From contig PWHN01000094.1 of assembly GCA_003554945.1 (NCBI GenBank), positions 1-21,716 of the forward strand: a stretch of DNA of 21,716 nucleotides, written 5' to 3'. Positions 16,301 to 21,716 of this stretch are shown piece by piece. This stretch comes from a bacterium. GTDB taxonomy: Bacteria > T1Sed10-126. The translations under genes and the position numbers were made by a program. The notes beneath the pieces are model-generated. The model searched no databases. It saw only the letters and a list, made by a program, of their open reading frames with translations, and was not told where the DNA came from. Numbering within the stretch: position 1 is the first letter of the stretch; each line of letters opens with the position of its first letter.

Positions 16301-19300
16301 CTTGATCATCCTCGCCAAAAATCTGAATGACGAATGAATCTCCCGAACTCGACCCGCGTGAATAACCATAGGCAGGTATTTGGGCTGCCCCGGTAGCATA
16401 GTCGTCTTCCGGCGCTTCAAAATTTATGTCATGCACACGAACAGTTATGCTGCTTGTATCTTTAAGTGCACTGTAAGTATCGCTTTCATATAAATGGGCA
16501 ACAAGTTTGTTAACTCCGCTATCAAAATTTACTTGGGGTTTTAACCAGCCGTCGCCCGTGTCGTTGACAGTGGTATATAAAGTATCTGCCTCTTCGGCCA
16601 TATCGCCACTAATTGCAATAGAATCACCCGGTCTGGCATCTGCAACTGTTCCCCCTAAATCAATTGATGTTGCCCCTGTATTATAAGTATCATCCGCAGT
16701 AACCGGATTAGAGAAGTCAATTTTCGGGTCACGCCGGTAGATTGCAAATGTATCCGAGGTAAGTTCAACATCCTCCGGGCCACCTTCATGTGAAGTAACA
16801 GTAATTACATTTGTGTCACTGATCGCTGGTAACGGCACATTTGAAAAATACCAGCTACTGTCTGCTTGCACATCAACGGGAGGCGTTTCCCCTTCTCCAC
16901 CTGAATCTATTCCACGTACTCTTATAGAGACGGAATCCCCGACTTCACTACCGGCTACCGCCGTCCCTGAAACATCAACATACGCTGCCGTCGTTGAGTA
17001 ACCGTCTTCCAGCCTGGCCTTAAGCGTTGCGGTATCAATAACTATTTTTGCGCTAACAACAGTAATACTGTCAGAATCTAAAACTCGTCCTCCTTTATGC
17101 AGAACCGCTCTAATTTTATTATCCCCGGAGGCTATATTCACTTCGCCAACCCACTCTTCTTCACTGCTGACCGAAACCGTATCCTCGGTGTCCCCATCCA
17201 CCAAAATTTTCACCGTGTCTCCTTCCAATGAGCCTTCACTTTCACCTGCAATCTGGAGCCGGCGGGCCCCAGTGGTATATTCGTCCGCCGGCGAAGTAAT
17301 TTTCAAATCATGAAGGCGCACGGTAATATATTGGGTATCGGTATATTGAGACTGATCTCCATAATGAACAACTGCCGCAATTGTATTTTCGCCCGCTTTA
17401 AGCCTTAATTCTTCTACGGACCATGTGTCTCCACCCGCTAAACCATCAGTCTGTTGGCCAGAATCATAAACATCGTCATTAGCGAAAATCTTTACTACCA
17501 CGGTGTCTGGATCTGATAAATTGGCTCCAAGCGAACCTGAGACATCAATCTTAGCGGCGCCGGTTTCGTAGCCGTCCTCGGGCGACTCGATAACTATTGT
17601 CTGGTGAGGCACAGTAATTGAATCGGAGGCTACAATTTTGCTGGCCGTATCACTGGCATGAAGGTCAACAGAAATTTTATTATTATGAGCATCTATAAGT
17701 CCAACATCCTCAATTTTCCAGGTGGAATCTCCGTTATTCGAACTAACACTGGTAACCCAGGTATCCACGGTATCGGCATCATCAGCAGTTCTAACCAGGG
17801 TTACAGAGTCGCCTTCACGAGCATCAACCGCAGTTCCCGACACATCCACTTTAGCTGCTCCAGTACTCACCCCGTCGGTCGGCTTGTTTATAGAAATTTC
17901 AGGAGAAAGCTGACGAATATTGATCTCATCATCAGCTACGTATACTTCTCTAACACCGTCTTTGATCATAACTCTGAGATTATTCCATCCCCCGGTATCA
18001 AGAGCAACTTCTCGAGCCCAGTCGGTATTACGACCACCGGGAGTTATTTTTGCAACTTCTTCATCGTTTCGATAAATAACAACGCTATAACTTATTTCAG
18101 CGCCTTCCGGTCCACCAAAGGGAGCATCAGCTATAGTCCCGCCCAGGGCAACTGATTCAGCGTAAGTTTCACTGTCATCTTCTGGAAAATTAATTGAAAT
18201 ATCTGGTTCCAGGTGCTCGACTGATACAGTGTCAGATGCTACAACTGAATCGTCTGCTTCATGAACAATTTCGGCTTCCAAAACAGTAATATCTCCGGAT
18301 TCCAGGTCAATTTCTGAAATTGACCAGGACGTGCCATCAACAGTAGTTGTTGAGCCATTATCCTCAGCGCCGGTCACCCGCACTATCCAATCAGCATCCA
18401 CCTCAAACGCAGTATTAGTTCCGGAAGCGGTTATAGAATCAGCAGTGGTAAGCTGTCCGTCCAGGGGTGAAGTTATCCTGATAACACGCCGGTTTACAGT
18501 AATCTCTGCCATATCAGCCTCGTAAGAGTCAGTATCTGACTCGTATAATGTCGCGATGATCTCGTTTTCCCCGTCCGCAATTGGCCAGTCCGCAACCGTC
18601 CAGGTATCTCCCGAACTAACTTTAGTTATAGCCGTATCTTCCCCCGTTGAAATCACAACAGAGTCACCCACGTGAGCATCCGTTACTTCACCTGCAAGAT
18701 CAACCTCACGGACATCAGTATCCAACTCTTCTCCAGTTTCTACCGGGACAGTAAAATCTATTTCACCAAACGAATGTTCAACATCAATCTCCGCAGTATC
18801 GACGGCCGGTTCAGACATTCCCCGGGGATGGATTGCGGCAACTACACTGTTGGTAATATCAGTGTCTAGACGTATTTTTCCGCTCCAGGTATAATCAGCC
18901 GCTTCAATTGAAACCGTATCCTGTAAATAACCGTTAACAACCAATGATACAGAGTCACCTTCTAAGGAACCAAGCGAACGACCTTCGATTGATATCTCCT
19001 GCCGACTGACACTATCACCGTCAGTCGGTGTATCAATAGAAATATCGTGGCGGCGAATCTGAATTGTATCCGAATGCAGTGGAGAGTCAGGCTGATGCTG
19101 ACTGTAGATTGTTGCTGTAACGGTCTGCAGGCCAGTATCAAGGGCCACTTCTGTTGACCATAACGTATCGCTTACAATGCCTTTTGAGACAACTGTATCA
19201 CCGCCAACTTCTGTTTCCCTGATCACCTCCACAGTGTCCCCGTCCTCTGAACCAGGAGCCTCCCCTGAAACAGTTATCGTTTCGGGACCGGTATCGTGAC

Positions 19301-19742
19301 CATCATCAGGAGACTTGATTTCAACTTCATGCCGACGAACCATAATATAAGCCGTATCAATAATAACTTTAGGATCAAGCGATGATTTGGCTATGGCCTC
19401 TATTTTGTTATTACCGACTTCAAGCTCTTCTTCATCTGCTAACTCTTCAGCCGAAAAATTCCATGCCGCTGTATCTTCTTCTTTATCCCCCGCAAAATTT
19501 CCATTTATTCGCAACCGCACCAATTCAATTGCTGGATCCGCTGCAGTTCCTGAAACATCAACAGCAGTTGCACCCGTCTGATAACCAGAATCTGGAAAAT
19601 TAATTGCTACTGAATCACTCACAGCACCAGCAAAAATTGGAGAATTAAAAAGAGAAATGAGAGAGGCCACGCAAGCTACCAAAAGGAAGGTTGAGGAGAG
19701 AGAAAAGAAACTAAAATTTCTATCCTGCGCCAAAAAATTCAA
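13347..19742 (-). CDS. Giant secreted Ig-like-repeat protein with FlgD-like C-terminal domain
   Basis: About 2131 aa. A signal peptide (hydrophobic stretch FSLSSTFLLVACVASLISLF, cut near IFAGA) is followed by 18 clear Ig-like repeats of 85-105 residues and one degenerate repeat. Each begins like I.I.SP.DGY.TGA..IDVSGTA...GDSV and ends VD(S/T)D.I.VRRH. Then come a non-repeat region with the only mature cysteines (FCHSPACD) and a C-terminal FlgD-Ig/type IX-like sorting domain: IGPNPYRPND, FEIEIYTVTGSLVYDV, NDVASGTYLWRV and a closing KLTIIR. The protein is very acidic and rich in Asp-Thr pairs. TTG at 19742 is the preferred start: GAGGT (complement of 19750-19754) lies 7 nt upstream. An in-frame TTG at 19808 falls inside a dispersed repeat. 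It probably forms a long surface stalk or adhesin; the coupled PorV-like gene follows. Confidence 0.88.
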   Translation of the reverse strand: MNFLAQDRNFSFFSLSSTFLLVACVASLISLFNSPIFAGAVSDSVAINFPDSGYQTGATAVDVSGTAADPAIELVRLRINGNFAGDKEEDTAAWNFSAEELADEEELEVGNNKIEAIAKSSLDPKVIIDTAYIMVRRHEVEIKSPDDGHDTGPETITVSGEAPGSEDGDTVEVIRETEVGGDTVVSKGIVSDTLWSTEVALDTGLQTVTATIYSQHQPDSPLHSDTIQIRRHDISIDTPTDGDSVSRQEISIEGRSLGSLEGDSVSLVVNGYLQDTVSIEAADYTWSGKIRLDTDITNSVVAAIHPRGMSEPAVDTAEIDVEHSFGEIDFTVPVETGEELDTDVREVDLAGEVTDAHVGDSVVISTGEDTAITKVSSGDTWTVADWPIADGENEIIATLYESDTDSYEADMAEITVNRRVIRITSPLDGQLTTADSITASGTNTAFEVDADWIVRVTGAEDNGSTTTVDGTSWSISEIDLESGDITVLEAEIVHEADDSVVASDTVSVEHLEPDISINFPEDDSETYAESVALGGTIADAPFGGPEGAEISYSVVIYRNDEEVAKITPGGRNTDWAREVALDTGGWNNLRVMIKDGVREVYVADDEINIRQLSPEISINKPTDGVSTGAAKVDVSGTAVDAREGDSVTLVRTADDADTVDTWVTSVSSNNGDSTWKIEDVGLIDAHNNKISVDLHASDTASKIVASDSITVPHQTIVIESPEDGYETGAAKIDVSGSLGANLSDPDTVVVKIFANDDVYDSGQQTDGLAGGDTWSVEELRLKAGENTIAAVVHYGDQSQYTDTQYITVRLHDLKITSPADEYTTGARRLQIAGESEGSLEGDTVKILVDGDTEDTVSVSSEEEWVGEVNIASGDNKIRAVLHKGGRVLDSDSITVVSAKIVIDTATLKARLEDGYSTTAAYVDVSGTAVAGSEVGDSVSIRVRGIDSGGEGETPPVDVQADSSWYFSNVPLPAISDTNVITVTSHEGGPEDVELTSDTFAIYRRDPKIDFSNPVTADDTYNTGATSIDLGGTVADARPGDSIAISGDMAEEADTLYTTVNDTGDGWLKPQVNFDSGVNKLVAHLYESDTYSALKDTSSITVRVHDINFEAPEDDYATGAAQIPAYGYSRGSSSGDSFVIQIFGEDDQETTVEGTIGIDGDTDWRQNNTPLFPGENELQVGVYAQTEEGFTDLLDTDVRTVYRPFVVIDEPDSIYFDSGDTAIEVGGEIYAADPADSLQLQVVSDLGLSDTGEYNTSADSPWHFSEVGIDTDLNYLEATLYDTEIGSTIFDTHLIEVRRHQVRIDDPDTDLDTLKDRFSYSGLSEGSEEGDTLTLRIEAETDEDTLVINDEETADTVWIESGEVGEDYEWDFDDKPLFMGVNNIVAVRVHTADSGSRVVHSDTVEIRQLESLIEIESPPHDHYDTSADEIDVRFTTSEAPKDNIVELRHNNDKIDSMTVKGGPGETDSGTFTNIELAQKKTNYIKIEIYSGEGELVGEHQIEVYWHNLVIEEPEAGYSTASETISVSGQSKQTPSGDTVAVTVDGGDTRYASVQSDQSWRVEEFPLPPDTGTIEANLYTEHSGKRSVDSEQTWVYRHSVWIDTPVSGFDTTATELKVQGRATERSAGETVSVFVDGDTEFENLVGVGTEYDTAWQVDVEELPASDSVSLVAKFESVDDDVVDTDQVYIWRRDPRIYFEAPLDSGTDRIAVAGGTKHTRAGDSVALMSRSLDGSDTPFYDYTSVAEGGNWEFDDVKLEHPENHLIARLYESDTASPVADTAAVKLAGPPREFTIQRPFTSQLVADTEVEVRLRADVFAGDTIVISTWRDGTRWDQTTVETADFSLNKKITEDLELNGAGAWEVQVEFPAAELEKSRRFLRDEASKSRSFTEDVADTIFCHSPACDRSVGDKFDSGTLVTISDTVIDPETRNAVDNANRNARDQHLEIVEESVIRIEFSDVHDDGYVIRLPFNPDNLVRDPEHLKAFKLDTDFDTWSREPILEETESIHDTYVEVEVEEMSVFQLLNARPAADEAGLGSMLIGPNPYRPNDGDQTTGTDEGSLDFEFNSASERFEIEIYTVTGSLVYDVTTHNDPYEWDVENNSGNDVASGTYLWRVKDLDTGDEETGKLTIIR

Positions 19743-19783
19743 TGAATTTACCTCACATAGGTTTCGGTCTTGATCTAAAAGAT

Positions 19784-19995
19784 TGTCAATGCGGACCACG
19801 ATCCGCAATCCATTTTAAGTTCTTAGTTTCCAGTTTATAGTTTAAAGTTTCCAGTTGTAGGTTTTAACCCGTAACTCGCAACCTGCAACAAGTTTTTGAG
19901 TCTTGAACGATAACCGCTTAAATTCAAGATGGATTCCGGCTCGCGGGCCGGAATGACGTCAAGTTCAATGTCAAGTTCAATGTCAAGCTCAAGTT
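19784..19995. repeat. CGTCATTGCGG / CCGGAATGACG repeats and 12-bp tandem repeat
   Basis: 19790-19818 holds a degenerate TGCGGACC...CCGCAATCCAT unit. 19929-19957 holds AGATGGATTCCGGC with GCCGGAATGACG, the same unit in the other orientation. GTCAAGTTCAAT is tandemly repeated at 19958-19969 and 19970-19981, with a third variant GTCAAGCTCAAG at 19982-19993. The area between (19819-19928) has only short AT-rich repeats (AGTTTCCAGTTTATAGTTT). No gene is visible. Confidence 0.75.
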
Positions 19996-20087
19996 TCCCC
20001 CACCTTAGTCCTCCCCCGCCAGGGGGGAGGAAATGTTCTGGGGCCGGAGGCCGGAATGACGTCAAATTCAAACTTGATTCAACGCTC

Positions 20088-20120
20088 GTCATTGCGGACC
20101 GCGATCCGCAATCCATCTGA
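20088..20120. repeat. CGTCATTGCGG...CCGCAATCCATCT repeat unit
   Basis: CGTCATTGCGG is closed by CCGCAATCCATCTGA with inner palindrome TTGCGGACCGCGATCCGCAA. It matches the unit at 9127-9164, including the following GTTC. A related CCGGAATGACGTCAA copy lies just to the left (20050-20066). Confidence 0.8.
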
Positions 20121-20121
20121 A

Positions 20122-20290
20122 GTTCAGTATTCAGTAATCGGTGATCGGTAATCGGTGTAAAACGTGAAAACCGAATAAATCAGTAATCGGTGATCAGTAA
20201 GACCGGGGTAACCGGTAGTCGGTGATCGGTTTTGACTTTACTGATTACTGATTACTGAACTTTACTGATTACCGATTACTGAACTTTAAT
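20122..20290. repeat. CAGTAATCGG low-complexity foldback array
   Basis: CAGTAATCGGTGATC is exactly repeated at 20132-20146 and 20181-20195, with many shorter variants (GGTAATCGG, GGTGATCGG). The right half carries the reverse complement, e.g. ACCGATTACTGAA (20271-20283) against TTCAGTAATCGGT (20130-20142). The whole can fold back on itself. Units are too short and irregular for CRISPR. Confidence 0.8.
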
Positions 20291-20413
20291 GACGTTCTGT
20301 CTGTAAGTCATTTCGTATTCGTCTGACGCCTTCACCGCCATTGAGGGCCTGAACAAAACAGATTTTGGACAAATAACGGCTGCTCGAACCACAAGAGCGA
20401 CACGTACCTGTTT

Positions 20414-20478
20414 AGCGCCCCCCTTAACCCCCTCTTTTGTATTTTCTCCCCCAATGGGGGAGAAAAGATGAGAGCGCT
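20414..20478. repeat. Dispersed palindromic repeat with strong hairpin
   Basis: TTTTCTCCCCC (20442-20452) pairs perfectly with GGGGGAGAAAA (20456-20466) over AAT, enclosed by AGCGC (20414-20418) and GCGCT (20474-20478). The composition matches the C-run/G-run family at 6350 and 20560. It could act as a terminator or mRNA stabiliser, but lies between two leftward genes without an obvious client. Confidence 0.75.
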
Positions 20479-20559
20479 CAACTAGTCCAGCGACACTTAT
20501 ATTATATCTTATTTTGTCGTTCTCAAAAAACAACCCCCACTTGCGCATTTCATCATTTC

Positions 20560-20705
20560 ATCGTAACTACTCGCCTTATCTTTCCCCCCTTCAAGGGGGG
20601 AAACACAAAGGGGGGTGAAAAACGGTTTTTAAGACCTTCATTCCCCTCACCCCCGGATCGAGTCCGGGGCAGGCTCTGGCCCTCTCCCCCCAGGGGAGAG
20701 GGGAT
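20560..20705. repeat. Composite dispersed repeat (C-run/G-run family plus CCCGGATCGAGTCCGGG unit)
   Basis: The left half is the inverse of 6350-6465: GTAACTACTCGCCTTATCT (20563-20581), the CCCCCC/GGGGGG foldback, then CACAAAGGGGGGTGAAAAA. The right half (20645-20688) is the exact inverse of 12160-12203, ending in CTCTCCCCCCAGGGGAGAG. So two families sit side by side here and singly elsewhere. Confidence 0.85.
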
Positions 20706-20859
20706 AGATTAGTAGTTGCATTTCATCATTTTCTCATTTACGCAATTGCGAAAACGTGCAAATGTGTGAAGTGGGCGGGGAAATATAGACCCCTACACTA
20801 TCAGATTATCGGCAAAATAGATAAATATTATGAAGGTAGATTTCAGGTGACTATTCTTC

Positions 20860-20918
20860 TATCCCCTAACCCCGGCGAAAAACCTAGAATAAGGGGGGGA
20901 GGTAAGGTGAGCAGTTAC
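20860..20918. repeat. Further copy of the dispersed repeat (decayed)
   Basis: CTATCCCCTAACCCC at the left and AAGGGGGGG with AGGTAAGGTGAGCAGTTAC (20900-20918) at the right match the ends of the 6350-6465 element. The stretch 20706-20860 has no gene or recognisable structure. Confidence 0.6.
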
Positions 20919-20981
20919 GATTTAGGTTGGAAAAATATGGAGCACGCGTCGCATAAGAGGTGCGATGGCGTATATTTCTAT

Positions 20982-21716
20982 TTAAAACTCATACCCGGCA
21001 GTGAAGGTTATTTCACGTCCCGGGGCCGGGTATGTGTAACCGTCATTGCTACGGTTGGTGTCCACCCAGTCGTAATCCTCGTCAAAAAGGTTATTTATCC
21101 GCAGTCGCGTGTTGACGTTTTCAATTAAATCGGCAGTCCCAAGAGTAAAATCAAAAACGTGGTAGCCATCCGCATCGTCAAGATCCCAGCCCGAAGCTGT
21201 AGCATAATCTTCGCGAGACTGGTCTGAAATTAAGCGTCCATTAAGTTCAAACCAGAGCTGTTCAACAGGTCGATAGGTCAGGGTGGTATTGAACTGGTGT
21301 TCGGGTATCCCCCAGCTCTCTACTGTTTCAACAAACTCTCCCTCCTCATAGATATCCTCCTCGGCGTCAACCCAGGAGTAGCCAAGGGAAAACTGCCAGT
21401 GGTCGTAAGTGAAATCCAGCTCGGATTCAAGACCAACTGATTCCTGGGTTCCAATATTATTATAAAATTCTCCGTCAAAGTCTTCAGCCCCGGTGTCAGA
21501 GCGAATATAATCCTCTATTTCATTGCTATAGGCGGCAAAATTAAAGCGAATACTTTCACTTAAATCTCGCTCGTATTGCAATTCCAAGGTCTCAATAATT
21601 TCTGGATCAAGATCGGGGTTACCGCTGGTCCAATCGGGGTTATCCTCGGTAAGCAGTTCCCGCGCGGTTGGGGCACGAAAAGCCTCACCATACATAATTT
21701 TGATCAAGTCTTTTTC
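20982..21716 (-). CDS. TonB-dependent outer-membrane receptor, C-terminal part
   Basis: About 244 residues of the C-terminal barrel of a TonB-dependent receptor; the start lies beyond the right edge and the frame is open to the last base. The block YGEAFRAPTARELL, then NPDLDPEIIETLELQYE, is the hallmark barrel motif (F.RAPT...L......GNP.L.PE). Further strands are IRFNFAAYSNEIEDYI, FYNNIGTQESVGLESELDF, HQFNTTLTYRPVEQLWFELNGRL and LRINNLFDEDYDWVDT (typical V.NLFD..Y). It ends GREITFTAGYEF, with the terminal Phe used in outer-membrane insertion. Such receptors import siderophores, cobalamin or sugars; the plug that would tell is outside. It needs TonB-ExbBD and confirms a diderm cell. Confidence 0.93.
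   Translation of the reverse strand, partial: EKDLIKIMYGEAFRAPTARELLTEDNPDWTSGNPDLDPEIIETLELQYERDLSESIRFNFAAYSNEIEDYIRSDTGAEDFDGEFYNNIGTQESVGLESELDFTYDHWQFSLGYSWVDAEEDIYEEGEFVETVESWGIPEHQFNTTLTYRPVEQLWFELNGRLISDQSREDYATASGWDLDDADGYHVFDFTLGTADLIENVNTRLRINNLFDEDYDWVDTNRSNDGYTYPAPGREITFTAGYEF

Noticed and set aside
19743-19808. Upstream TTG start of the giant protein
   Set aside because: It falls inside a dispersed repeat, lacks a ribosome site and puts extra polar residues before the signal peptide; the TTG at 19742 has GAGGT at good spacing.
20122-20290. CRISPR array or replication origin iterons
   Set aside because: Units are short, irregular and present in both orientations; no spacers of constant length, no DnaA boxes and no cas or rep genes.

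Overview
The window looks like a chromosomal segment of a diderm (outer-membrane-bearing) bacterium, probably an anaerobe and perhaps salt-adapted. The diderm reading rests on a TonB-dependent receptor, a PorV/PorQ-type barrel, another small barrel and an MltB-type lytic transglycosylase. Anaerobic or low-oxygen life is suggested by rubredoxin, an EncFtn-type ferritin and GTP-dependent PEP carboxykinase. Many proteins are strongly acidic. The phylum cannot be fixed from the sequence: Halanaerobiales-like diderms or a candidate phylum with FlgD-like C-terminal sorting domains would both fit.

Left part (1-6307). A leftward pair holds aroC (chorismate synthase) and the start of prfC (release factor 3). 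A 465-bp spacer follows, with a striking nested foldback element (1519-1758) and a promoter/operator candidate. Rightward from it come a short EncFtn-like ferritin (96 aa, no visible encapsulin-targeting tail) and rubredoxin. Next are a leftward secreted phospholipase-D-like protein, a rightward membrane-anchored protein of unknown function, and a leftward overlapping pair: MltB-type lytic transglycosylase then a HypE-like AIR-synthase-family protein lacking HypE's C-terminal cysteine.

Middle (6308-12340). A 540-bp spacer carries a palindromic repeat, hairpins and a possible IS fragment. It precedes a rightward pair: a small outer-membrane barrel and a secreted protein with seven FG-GAP/VCBS-like repeats (probably one seven-bladed propeller). 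Then come a repeat patch, a small COG2388-type protein, a 600-bp repeat/low-complexity region with a long pyrimidine-rich tract, and pckG, which has a good promoter and a perfect 14-bp palindrome in its leader.

Right part (12340-21716). A leftward, 4-bp-overlapping pair encodes a giant secreted protein (about 2131 aa; 18 clear and one degenerate Ig-like repeats plus a FlgD-like C-terminal domain) and a PorV/PorQ-family outer-membrane protein. This looks like a surface protein with its own carrier, as in type IX-like secretion. Upstream is a 1.2-kb spacer packed with at least four families of dispersed repeats, then the 3' part of a TonB-dependent receptor gene. No tRNA, rRNA, CRISPR array or intact insertion sequence was seen.
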